DNA of 64,000 nucleotides. Source: Eutreptiella sp. 'Long Island Sound 2002' (lineage: Eukaryota; Euglenozoa; Euglenophyceae; Eutreptiales; Eutreptiaceae). Shown here in pieces: positions 36,001 to 47,137 of the stretch. The position numbers and the translations under genes were made by a program. The notes beneath the pieces were generated by a model that ran no database searches, was not told the origin of the DNA, and saw nothing but the letters and a program-made list of their open reading frames with translations. The stretch covers positions 128,402,556 through 128,466,555 of the forward strand of contig OZ038382.1 in assembly GCA_964036045.1 (NCBI GenBank). The letters run 5' to 3'. The stretch's first letter is position 1. Every line of letters begins with the position of its first letter.

Positions 36001-37215
36001 AACGCCTGCCGCATGGGGGGTCCCCACCGCTTTAGAGCGGGGGGCCACAAGCAGAGGTGGGCCACAACGGGGCAAGGTGGTTACGTAACCCTTGCCGCCT
36101 CGGGGGGCCCTAGCGCTTCAGAGCGGGGGGCAAAATCAGAGTTGGCCTACAAGTGGGCAAGGTGGTTACGTAACCCCTGCCGCGTGGGGGGTCCCCACCG
36201 CTTCAGAGCGGGGGGCAGAATCAGAGGTGGCCCACAACTGGGCAGCGTGGCTACGTAACCCCTGCCGCATGGGGGGTCCCCACGACTTCAAAGCGGGGGG
36301 TAGAATCATAGGTGGCCCACAACTGGGCAGGGTGGTTACGTAATCCGTGCCGCCTCGGGAGTCCCCACTGCTTCAGAGCGGGGGGCACAATCAAAGGTGG
36401 CCCGCAACTGGGCAAGCTGGTTGCATAACCCCTGCCGCCTCGGGGGTCCCCACCGCTTCAGAGCGGCGGGCAAAATCAGAGGTGGCCCGCAAGTGGGCAA
36501 GGTGGCAGCATAACCCCTGCCACCTGAGGGGTCCCCAACGCTTCAGAGACGGGGGGCAGAATTAGGGGTGGCCCAGAACTGGGCAAGGTGGTTACGCAAC
36601 GCCCGCCGCATGGGGGGTCCCCACCGCTTTGGAGCGGGGGGCCACAATCAGAGGTGGCCCTCAACTGGGCAAGGTGGTCACGTATCCCCTGCCGCCTCGG
36701 GCGTCCCCCTTGCTTCAGAGCGGGGGGCAAATTCAGAGGTGGCCGACAAGTGGGCAAGGTGGTTACGTAACCCCTGCCACCTGGGGGGTCCCCGTCGCTT
36801 GAGGGGCGGGGGGCAGAATCAGGGGTGGCCCAGAACTGGGCAAGGTGGTTACGTAACGCCTGCCGCATGGGGGGTCCCCACCGCTTTAGAGCGGGGGGCC
36901 AGAATCAGAGGTGGGCCACAACTGGGCAAGGTGGTTACGTAACCCCTACCGCCTCCGGGGTCCCCACCGCTTCAGAGCGGGGGGCAAAATCAGAGGTGGC
37001 CGACAAGTGGGCAACGTGGTTACGCAACCCGTGCCGCGTGGGGGGTCCCCACCGCTTCACAGCGTGGGGCAGAATTAGAGGTGGCCCACAACTGGGCAAG
37101 GTGGTTACGTATCCCCTCCTGCCTCGGGGGTCCCCACTGCTTCAGAGCGGGGGGCAGAATCATAGGTGGCCTACAACTAGGCAAGGTGGTTACGTAACCC
37201 CTGCCGCCTCGGGGT
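33040..37215 (+). repeat. 85-bp satellite array 4 (~49 monomers, two subfamilies)
   Basis: Up to about 34.7 kb monomers carry GTGGCTACATAACCCCTGCC; from there to 37.2 kb most carry GTGGTTACGTAACCCCTGCC and often CACAACTGGGC in place of CACAAGTGGGC. This is a local subfamily that spread within the array. The array ends inside a monomer (GCCTCGGGGTTC) next to the transposase-like gene. Confidence 0.95.
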
Positions 37216-37269
37216 TCGCCAATTGGCATATGTACAAGGGTACCGTTGGGTCACGGACCTGCATGACCT

Positions 37270-38676
37270 TTACCGTGATGAAGAGGGTCGAAAAGTGACT
37301 TGCCACCGCAAATACAAGCTTGTCGGTATGAAATCCTTTTGGTATTTATTGAGGGCGTACAACATAAATTGATGGCCCGTGGACAAGTCTTCCATAGCAC
37401 AATACAAACTAAGCTTTGGGTTAAAATACCCCGACAACAATAGATCAAACAGTTGCCGGGTCAACCGCACATCAGGGATGGCCGCACGCAACGTGGTTGT
37501 CAAATCGCGCCCGCCAAGGCTGCAAGCGGCATCACCAATGCTTTTGAACAATTGTAAAAATGCAATTGCAAGGAAAACGTTTTGCTTGTCCTTCGGATCG
37601 TATGCACGGTCCGAGATCGGACATTGAAACACATGAGCCAAGGGTCGAACTGTTGCCACAGTAACTCGCATTCCTGACTCAAGTTGAAAAGCATGGTTCA
37701 ATCCATGTGACCGGCTGTTCTTGAAGAGATGGGGGGGATCAAAAAACATCCCCCCCCAGCAGGCAACATTACAATCGACACCTAGGATGTCCAGTGTTTG
37801 TGACAGGTGCATGCTACCACGGTGCGCAGCAGCCCGTCGCGGGTCACCGTCGGTCCCGGGTGACAACAAGTACCCACGTTCACATAGCTCTCTGGATTGG
37901 GCCCACGTCGTGTATATGTGGTGGAGCATATCTTGCATGTCATGCCGTGTGAACTTGTTACATGAGGCATACATTAAGAAGGGTATTCCGCTATGTACCT
38001 CACGATGCATGGGGACAATGAGCCACACGGCAAAGACCGACGCCCGGTGAATGGTACCAGCCTCTAGCTGTTGCCGAAGGGCAAGCAAATCATTTTCACT
38101 TTGAATTTCAGGAACACCTGCATGCTCCATGCAAAATCCATAAAGCACCGGGGACGCACCGCCAACCAATGATGGTACAATGTCCCCCTCAACCGCCACG
38201 TCATCCACACAAATGGAGTATGCACAAAAAGGCAATGTGCTTGGCAAGACGGCCAGCATGTCTTCTGCCGTTATCATCTTGCCATAGGCAATTGGCCCAT
38301 GTTTGTGCTTGGGGAGCACTTGATCCCTGCTTGGGGCACACCCTGCATGGTTTGCGGCATGCAAGAGCCGTGGGCCACCAATGCGCAAGGTGAGCAGTCC
38401 GAAGTCCCTCTCGTTTTGCGTGTACTTGGCGCGGTAGCCCCGTTGCAACATCTCAAGACAATGCGCTACACTGCGGCCTTGTTGTAGGAGGGACGACAAG
38501 ACGCGCCCGGCACGAGGCGGGCAGTTGGGGTGTGCAAGTGCACTAGCAAGTTGCTTGTAGTCACTAACACACTTGTCCAACCTTGACACATCTCGGATTG
38601 CATTTAGTGCCAGTAACCGCTTTTGTTCGTTCTTTCGTGTTTCGTTCTTTCGTGTTGACCTCGATCCCTACTACAT
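37270..38676 (-). CDS. P-element/THAP9-like transposase (tentative)
   Basis: An uninterrupted frame of 439 codons from 38589 extends upstream through basic sequence to an ATG at 38674-38676 if two adjacent TAG codons (38671-38673, 38668-38670) are sense. Motifs fit the RNase H-like core of P-element transposases: YSICVDDVAVEGD (first Asp), SPGTDGDPRRA (second Asp), and FFDPPHLFKNSRSHGL, which resembles the DxPHLLKxxRN motif of that family. A clear catalytic Glu was not identified. The frame reaches TAA at 37270-37272; as a sense codon it would continue about 17 residues to the satellite junction at about 37217, so the 3' end is probably cut off by satellite. An AGGTAAGT on the minus strand near 38709 resembles a splice donor. 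No inverted repeats were found around it. Alternative: another DDE transposase family. Confidence 0.45.
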
Positions 38677-38876
38677 TTCATCAGGGGAACCACCCCTGCG
38701 ACCACTTACCTAAAAAAAACGCATGCATACGAGCAAAAGAAAGGGCAATAGCACCGACAAAGGGAGCAACCTGCTACATTTCATGAGGGGAACCGCCCCT
38801 GCCACCACTTACTTAAACAAGAAAACACATGCATACGAGCAAAAGAAAGGACAATACGACCAACAAAGGGAGCAAA
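38671..38876. repeat. 103-bp tandem duplication upstream of the transposase-like gene
   Basis: Two copies starting CTACATTTCAT at 38671 and 38774. Each contains GAGGGGAACC or a variant, a donor-like ACTTAC(C/T)T, GCATGCATACGAGC and AAAGGGAGCAA. The second copy runs into the first satellite monomer. The duplicated unit covers the presumed 5' region of the minus-strand gene. Confidence 0.8.
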
Positions 38877-38879
38877 ATC

Positions 38880-41800
38880 AAAAGTCGTTCCAATGATAAG
38901 TGGCCCACAAGTGGGCAAAGTGGCTACCTCACCCCTGCCGTATCGGGGATCCCCGCCGCTTCAGAGCGGGGGGCAAAATCAGAAGTGGCCCACAAGTGGG
39001 CAAAGTGGCTACCTCACCCCTGCCGTATCGGGGAGCCCCACCGCTTCAGAGTGGGGGGCAAAATCAGAAGTGGCCCACAAGTGGGGAAAGTGGCTACCTC
39101 ACCCCTGCCGTATCGGGGAGCCCCGTCGCTTCAGAGCGGGGGGCAGAATCAGAAGTGGCCCACAAGTGGGCAAAGTGGCTACCTCACCCCTGCCGTATCG
39201 GGGATCCCCACCGCTGCAGAGCGGGGGGCAAAATCAGAAGTGGCCCACAAGTGGGCAAAGTGGCTACCTCACCCCTGCCGTATCGGGGATCCCCACCGCT
39301 TCAGAGCGGGGGGCAAAATCAGAAGTGGCCCACAAGTGGGCAAAGTGGCTACCTCACCCCTGCCGTATCAGGGATCCCCACCGCTTCAAAGCGGGGGGCA
39401 AAATCAGAAGTGGCCCACAAGTGGGCAAATTGACTACCTCACCCGTGCCGTATCGGGGATCCCCACCACTTCAGAGCGGGGGGCAAAATCAGAAGTGGCC
39501 CACAAGTGGGCAAAGTGGCTACCTCACCCCTGCCGTATCGGGGATCCCCACCGCTTCAGAGAGGGAGCAAAATCAGAAGTGGCCCACAAGTGGGCAAAGT
39601 GGCTACCTCACCCCTGCCGTCTCGGGGATCCCCACCGCTGCAGAGCGGGGGGCAAAATCAGAAGTGGCCCACAAGTGGCCAAAGTGGCTACCTCACCCCT
39701 GCCGTCTCGGGGATCCCCACCGCTGCAAAGCGGGGAGCAAAATCAGAAGTGGCCCACAAGTGGGCAAAGTGGCTACCTCACCCCTGCCGTCTCGGGGATC
39801 CCCACCGCTGCAGAGCGGGGGGCAAAATCAGAAGTGGCCCACAAGTGGCCAAAGTGGCTACCTCACCCCTGCCGTCTCGGGGATCCCCACCGCTGCAGAG
39901 CGGGGGGCAAAATCAGAAGTGGCCCACAAGTGGGCAAAGTGGCTACCTCACCCCTGCCGTATCGGGGATCCCCACCGCTGCAGAGCGGGGGGCAAAATCA
40001 GAAGTGGCCCACAAGTGGGCAAAGTGGCTACCTCACCCCTGCCGTATCGGGGATCCCCACCGCTGCAGAGCGGGGGGCAAAATCAGAAGTGGCCCACAAG
40101 TGGGCAAAGTGGCTACCTCACCCCTGCCGTATCGGGGATCCCCACCGCTTCAGAGCGGGGGGCAAAATCAGAAGTGGCCCACAAGTGGGCAAAGTGGCTA
40201 CCTCACCCCTGCCGTATCGGGGATCCCCACCACTTCAAGGCGGGGGGCAAAATCAGAAGTGGCCCACAAGTGGGCAAAGTGGCTACCTCACCCCTGCCGT
40301 ATCGGGGAGCCCCACCGCTGCAGAGCGGGGGGCAAAATCAGAAGTGGCCCACAAGTGGGCAAAGTGGTTACCTCACCCCTGCCGTATCGGGGATCCCCAC
40401 CGCTGCAAAGCGGGGGGCAAAATCAGAAGTGGCCCACAAGTGGGCAAAGTGGCTACCTCACCCCTGCCGTATCGGGGAGCCCCACCGCTTCAGAGCGGGG
40501 GGCAAAATCAGAAGTGGCCCACAAGTGGGCAAAGGGGCTACCTCACCCCTGCCGCCTCCGGGATCCCCACCGCTGCAGAGCGGGGGGCAAAATCAGAAGT
40601 GGCCCACAAGTGGGCAAAGTGGCTACCTCACCCCTGCCGTATCAGGGATCCCCACCGCTTCAAACCGGGGGGCACAATCAGAAGTGGCCCACAAGTGGGC
40701 AAATTGACTACCTCACCCCTGCCGTATCGGGGATCCCCACCGCTGCAGAGCGGGGGGCAAAATCAGAAGTGGCCCACAAGTGGGCAAAGTGGCTACCTCA
40801 CCCCTGCCGTATCGGGGATCCCCACCGCTGCAAAGCGGGGGGCAAAATCAGAAGTGGCCCACAAGTGGGCAAAGTGGCTACCTCACCCCTGCCGTATCGG
40901 GGAGCCCCACCGCTTCAGAGCGGGGGGCAAAATCAGAAGTGGCCCACAAGTGGGCAAAGTGGCTACCTCACCCCTGCCGCCTCCGGGATCCCCACCGCTG
41001 CAGAGCGGGGGGCAAAATCAGAAGTGGCCCACAAGTGGGCAAAGTGCCTACCTCACCCCTGCCGTATCGGGGATCCCCACCACTTCAAGGCGGGGGGCAA
41101 AATCAGAAGTGGCCCACAAGTGGGCAAAGTGGCTACCTCAGCCCTGCCGTATCGGGGATCCCCACCGCTTCAGAGCGGGGGGCAAAATCAGAAGTGGCCC
41201 ACAAGTGGGCAAAGTGGCTACCTCACCCCTGCCGTCTCGGGGATCCCCACCGCTGCAGAGCGGGGGGCAAAATCAGAAGTGGCCCACAAGTGGCCAAAGT
41301 GGCTACCTCACCCCTGCCGTCTCGGGGATCCCCACCGCTGCAGAGCGGGGGGCAAAATCAGAAGTGGCCCACAAGTGGGCAAAGTGGCTACCTCACCCCT
41401 GCCGTATCGGGTATCCCCACCGCTGCAGAGCGGGGGGCAAAATCAGAAGTGGCCCACAAGTGGGCAAAGTGGCTACCTCACCCCTGCCGTATCGGGGATC
41501 CCCACCGCTGCAGAGCGGGGGGCAAAATCAGAAGTGGCCCACAAGTGGGCAAAGTGGCTACCTCACCCCTGCCGTATCGGGGAGCCCCACCGCTTCAAAG
41601 CGGGGGGCAAAATCAGAAGTGGCCCACAAGTGGGCAAAGTGGCTACCTCACCCCTGCCGTATCGGGGAGCCCCACCGCTTCAGAGCGGGGGGCAAAATCA
41701 GAAGTGGCCCACAAGTGGGCAAAGTGGCTACCTCACCCCTGCCGTATCGGGGAGCCCCACCGCTGCAGAGCGGGGGGCAAAATCAGAAGTGGCCCACAAG

Positions 41801-44425
41801 TGGGCAAAGTGGTTACCTCACCCCTGCCGTATCGGGGATCCCCACCACTGCAAAGCGGGGGGCAAAATCAGAAGTGGCCCACAAGTGGGCAAAGTGGCTA
41901 CCTCACCCCTGCCGTATCGGGGAGCCCCACCGCTTCAGAGCGGGGGGCAAAATCAGAAGTGGCCCACAAGTGGGCAAAGGGGCTACCTCACCCCTGCCGC
42001 CTCCGGGATCCCCACCGCTGCAGAGCGGGGGGCAAAATCAGAAGTGGCCCACAAGTGGGCAAAGTGGCTACCTCACCCCTGCCGTATCAGGGATCCCCAC
42101 CGCTTCAAAGCGGGAGGCAAAATCAGAAGTGGCCCACAAGTGGGCAAAGTGGCTACCTCACCCCTGCCGTATCGGGGATCCCCACCGCTGCAGAGCGGGG
42201 GGCAAAATCAGAAGTGGCCCACAAGTGGGCAAAGTGGCTACCTCACCCCTGCCGTATCGGGGATCCCCACCGCTGCAAAGCGGGGGGCAAAATCAGAAGT
42301 GGCCCACAAGTGGGCAAAGTGGCTACCTCACCCCTGCCGTATCGGGGAGCCCCACCGCTTCAGAGCGGGGGGCAAAATCAGAAGTGGCCCACAAGTGGGC
42401 AAAGTGGCTACCTCACCCCTGCCGCCTCCGGGATCCCCACCGCTGCAGAGCGGGGGGCAAAATCAGAAGTGGCCCACAAGTGGGCAAAGTGCCTACCTCA
42501 CCCCTGCCGTATCGGGGATCCCCACCACTTCAAGGCGGGGGGCAAAATCAGAAGTGGCCCACAAGTGGGCAAAGTGGCTACCTCAGCCCTGCCGTATCGG
42601 GGATCCCCACCGCTTCAGAGCGGGGGGCAAAATCAGAAGTGGCCCACAAGTGGGCAAAGTGGCTACCTCACCCCTGCCGTCTCGGGGATCCCCACCGCTG
42701 CAGAGCGGGGGGCAAAATCAGAAGTGGCCCACAAGTGGCCAAAGTGGCTACCTCACCCCTGCCGTCTCGGGGATCCCCACCGCTGCAGAGCGGGGGGCAA
42801 AATCAGAAGTGGCCCACAAGTGGGCAAAGTGGCTACCTCACCCCTGCCGTATCGGGGATCCCCACCGCTGCAGAGCGGGGGGCAAAATCAGAAGTGGCCC
42901 ACAAGTGGGCAAAGTGGCTACCTCACCCCTGCCGTATCGGGGATCCCCACCGCTGCAGAGCGGGGGGCAAAATCAGAAGTGGCCCACAAGTGGGCAAAGT
43001 GGCTACCTCACCCCTGCCGTATCGGGGAGCCCCACCGCTTCAAAGCGGGGGGCAAAATCAGAAGTGGCCCACAAGTGGGCAAAGTGGCTACCTCACCCCT
43101 GCCGTATCGGGGAGCCCCACCGCTTCAGAGCGGGGGGCAAAATCAGAAGTGGCCCACAAGTGGGCAAAGTGGCTACCTCACCCCTGCCGTATCGGGGATC
43201 CCCACCACTTCAAGGCGGGGGGCAAAATCAGAAGTGGCCCACAAGTGGGCAAAGTGGCTACCTCACCCCTGCCGTATCGGGGAGCCCCACCGCTGCAAGG
43301 CGGGGGGCAAAATCAGAAGTGGCCCACAAGTGGGCAAAGTGGCTACCTCACCCCTGCCGTATCGGGGATCCCCACCGCTGCAGAGCGGGGGGCAAAATCA
43401 GAAGTGGCCCACAAGTGGGCAAAGTGGCTACCTCACCCCTGCCGTATCGGGGAGCCCCACCGCTTCGGAGCGGGGGGCAAAATCAGAAGTGGCCCACAAG
43501 TGGGCAAAGTGGCTACCTCACCCCTGCCACCTCCGGGATCCTCACCGCTGCAGAGCGGGGGGCAAAATCAGAAGTGGCCCACAAGTGGGCAAAGTGGCTA
43601 CCTCACCCCTGCCGTATCGGGGATCCCCACCGCTTCAGAGCGGGGGGCAAAATCAGAAGTGGCCCACAAGTGGGCAAAGTGGCTACCTCACCCCTGCCGT
43701 ATCAGGGATCCCCACCGCTTCAAAGCGGGGGGCAAAATCAGAAGTGGCCCACAAGTGGGCAAAGTGGCTACCTCACCCCTGCCGTATCAGGGATCCCCAC
43801 CGCTGCAGAGCGGGGGGCAAAATCAGAAGTGGCCCACAAGTGGGCAAAGTGGCTACCTCACCCCTGCCGCCTCCGGGATCCCCACCGCTGCAGAGCGGGG
43901 GGCAAAATCAGAAGTGGCCCACAAGTGGGCAAAGTGGCTACCTCACCGTTGCCGTATCGGGGATCCCCACCACTTCAAGGCGGGGGGCAAAATCAGAAGT
44001 GGCCCACAAGTGGGCAAAGTGGCTACCTCACCCCTGCCGTATCGGGGATCCCCACCGCTTCAGAACGGGGGGCAAAATCAGAAGTGGCCCACAAGTGGGC
44101 AAAGTGCCTACCTCACCCCTGCCGTATCGGCCATCCCCACCGCTTCAAAGCGGGGGGCAAAATCAGAAGTGGCCCACAAGTGGGCAAAGTGGCTACCTCA
44201 CCCCTGCCGTATCGGGTATCCCCACCGCTGCAGAGCGGGGGGCAAAATCAGAAGTGGCCCACAAGTGGGCAAAGTGGCTACCTCACCCCTGCCGTATCGG
44301 GGTTCCCCACCGCTGCAGAGCGGGGGGCAAAATCAGAAGTGCCCCACAAGTGGGCAAAGTGGCTACCTCACCCCTGCCGTATCGGGGATTCCCACCACTT
44401 CATAGCGGGGGGCAAAATCAGAAAT
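38880..44425 (+). repeat. 85-bp satellite array 5, homogeneous, with 17-mer higher-order repeat (~65 monomers)
   Basis: Unit variant GTGGCTACCTCACCCCTGCC followed by GTATCGGGGATCCCCACCGC; it lacks the TAA of the other arrays. Copies are far more alike than in arrays 1-4. Because 85 = 28x3+1 and no stop occurs in any plus frame of the unit, all three frames stay open for kilobases (up to 1858 codons). Diagnostic variants recur at exactly 1445 bp (17 monomers): TGGCCAAAGT at 39846, 41291 and 42736; AAAGTGGTTA at 40361 and 41806; AAAGGGGCTA at 40531 and 41976; CCTCAGCCCT at 41136 and 42581. Confidence 0.95.
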
Positions 44426-45075
44426 TTCCAAACAAAGGGCGGAAATGCAACGTCACCCTTGCATTGTGGGGGGTCCCTAGCTAAGGGGACAAAATCAAAA
44501 GTGGCTGAATTGGGAGCAAGGACAAAACTCTGGATGTGGAGTCCCAAAGAACAACACCAGAAAAAAAAATCGCACAAATGATGTGTGTGCGTCGAAAAAC
44601 ACCCTTAAAACCCCCCCTCGGACCATTTTTAAAAAAGGGGGGGGTTTTTCAAAACCCCCCACGGTATCGGATTTCTCAGAAACCCCCCCCCCCCCTGGTT
44701 CCCCACCGCTTCAGAGCGGTGGGCAAAATCAGAGGTGGCCCAAAAGTGGGCAAGGTGGCTACATAACCCGTGCCGCATGGGGGGTCCCCACCGCTTCAGA
44801 GCGGGGGGCAGAATCACAGGTGGCCCACAAGTGGGCAAGGGGGCTACATAAACCCTGCCGCCTGGGGGGTCCCCACCGCTTCAAAGCGGGGGGCAGAATC
44901 AGAGGTGGCCCACAAGTGGGCAAGGTGGCTACATAACCCCTGCCGCCTGGAGGACAAAATCAGCATTGGCTGTCTCACCCTTGCCTTCTCCGGGCCCAAA
45001 AGAGGGCGGAAATGCTATGTCACCCCTGCATTCTCGGGGATCCCCAACAAAGGGGAACAAAATCAGAAGTGGCTG
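44426..45075 (+). repeat. Degenerate satellite edge
   Basis: Divergent monomer-like pieces (AGGGCGGAAATGC, CCTTGCATTGTGGGGGGTCC, AAAATCAAAAGTGGCTG) are followed by about three standard monomers at about 44690-44955 and more degenerate pieces to 45075. Between them, 44580-44690 has homopolymer runs of A, G and C. This is the typical decayed border of an array; no gene was found. Confidence 0.75.
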
Positions 45076-45099
45076 CCTCACCCCTTATTGTTATTTTTT

Positions 45100-45490
45100 G
45101 TTGGCAGTAGGTCGCGTATCAAAAAAAGCGTAGGACGCGTAACAAAAAAGCATACCTTGCTATTCTTGTTCCAAAGAAAAGCGTAACTCGTCTCAAAAAA
45201 AGCGCAGGTCGCGTAACGAAAGAAGCGTAACTTGCTTATTTTTTTTAGTAGTAGGTCGCGTACCAAAAAAAGTGTAGGTCGTGTAACAAAAAAAACGTAA
45301 CTCGCTGTTTTTTTTTGGGAAAAAAAGCTTAAATCGCATAACTTTTTTGGTTAGGTGTAGATGGCGTCACAAAAAAAGCGCAAGTCGCGTACCATACATC
45401 TTCCAGTGTTTTTTTTTCCACTCTCAACTTACGCCTAAAAAAAAAAATAAGCGACTTACGCCAAATAAAAAAACAAGCGACTTACGCTTG
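45100..45490 (+). repeat. Degenerate ~25-30-bp A-tract repeat
   Basis: About twelve imperfect units of the form A(6-8)GCGTAGGTCGCGTAAC with T-rich variants. Copies towards the right appear partly reverse-complemented (AAGCGACTTACGCC near 45450-45490). Noncoding. Confidence 0.7.
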
Positions 45491-46813
45491 ACACCGAATT
45501 ATGGCACATCATTGGTTTGGGGAGGCAGAAATGCATATCTGCACCCTGTTCTTGTCCAGGGTACAATGAATTACTGATGCAGGCCCAAAAAGAGAGCTCG
45601 GCATGGGGAGCTAATGAACAGAATGGACAGAGAAACACGAAACATCCACCCAACATCATCCATGTGCAATCTGCCAGCAAACTGTGCAGTCCAAGTCCCA
45701 AGCCCCAGGCAGGGTGGGGTGGGGGACAATTGGAATAGCCAGGTGGACGAAAGCATGATACCTGTGTGCAGCGGTGGGCATAAAGCACCCTGAAACACGC
45801 AATCCAGTGCCCACCATCCTCAGTCCTGGGCAAAAAGGAAACACCTGCTTCACCCCCTGTTCACACTGAGCTCCCCCATTTACCAACCCCTGCCCTGCTG
45901 TCCATGAACACGGATCGTCCAACGTACCATGTGCCTGATGAATGCTGGGGAGGTATGGGAGGGTGACAACTATTGTATGATGGACAAGGGGAATGCCATT
46001 CGGGCAGGGTCGACTTTTGGCTGCACGGTGCCGTAATTTGGAGGGTGTTTTTACATGCCTCAACGCCTGTCCTCATCCCTTCCTGAACCATCCCCTTCTT
46101 TTCTTTTTCACTGATGGTATCATGATGTTCTTCAACTGCACATGTCCAAGACTACCTAAAAGAGTGCTGCAAGTGTAATGAAGACAAGTGGATGCGAAAA
46201 AGGGCTTGTGCCTGACCAGAAATACAAGTGTGCTGAAGTAGCAACGGCGATAAGAGCCATGGCAACTCAATGCTGACGGTAGGCGGCAACTTACATTAGC
46301 TCAGATGGACAAGTTGATGGAACCCGCAAAAAAGTGAAGTGTGAAGATAGAAAGCAATGTGATGGGGATGACAGAAGAATGGCTGTTTGCCTCATGCAAT
46401 TAAGGAACTATTCACCAGTGCAATGGAACAGGGAGGCAGAGCTTGGGTTGGTTACGGCGGATCCTCAATCTTGGATGTAGCTTTGAAGCACAAGCAGAGC
46501 TGCACCAATTTGCTGAGCTGCCTTTATGGCTTTATTCCAACTCTGCCGCTTGTGGTGCAGAAATTATAGCACGGTAGACCTCAAGCAGCCATCAGTTACA
46601 AGGGGCTTTGGTGATGACACAATGTGGTCAATACAAAACAGGGAACCCGGCTCGGGCAAATGTAAATGTGGTTGAATGTATTGTGGAAATGGCATTGCCC
46701 GTTGGACTTTCGGGTGTTCATGTTGGCGCAGCCCCCCCCGGCTGCCAGCATTACCGGCAGGAGCGATGGTGCTGCACTAAGCTAAGGAAGGAGCGAAGAG
46801 GCTTCGAAAACAG
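45491..46813. other. Unique sequence left of the retrotransposon
   Basis: No repeat family or convincing coding sequence was recognised. Open frames of up to about 135 codons occur on the minus strand but show no known motif and overlap one another in several frames. The segment ends at the retrotransposon insertion site. Confidence 0.4.
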
Positions 46814-47087
46814 TTCTGCCTGCCCCACCCCTCCCCCTGGACAAAGCAATCAGGACAGATGCACTATTCCACAGACAGCACCGATGTACCCCCGCCTTTA
46901 AATTATAAAAAGGCTAAGGAGGGGAGGAGGGAGGAGGGGAAGCAGGACAGGGGGGGGGGGGAGTGCTGGGGGCCCGGTGGCAGAACTTTCGTTACCCCGC
47001 TGCGCTATACTAACTGCAGTTCTGCCTGCCCCACCCCTCCCCCTGGACAAAGCAATCAGGACAGATGCACTATTCCACGGACAGCAC
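46814..47087 (-). repeat. Terminal B2-A2-B1 repeat block
   Basis: B2 46814-46881 and B1 47020-47087 are 68-bp copies (start TTCTGCCTGCCCCACC, end GACAGCAC) with about one difference. A2 46882-47019 lies between them (starts CGATGTACCCCCGCC, has a GGGGAGGAGGGAGG stretch, ends ACTAACTGCAG). Confidence 0.9.
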
Positions 47088-47137
47088 ATTTTGCCGCGCG
47101 ACTGCGCGTCCATTTGTCCCCCGTAACCGTCGCGTCA

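Noticed and set aside
38829-44581. Three overlapping plus-strand open frames of 1234-1858 codons
   Set aside because: They are the three frames of the stop-free 85-bp satellite unit (85 = 28x3+1). The same peptide pattern appears in each frame, so the openness follows from the unit and not from selection on a protein.
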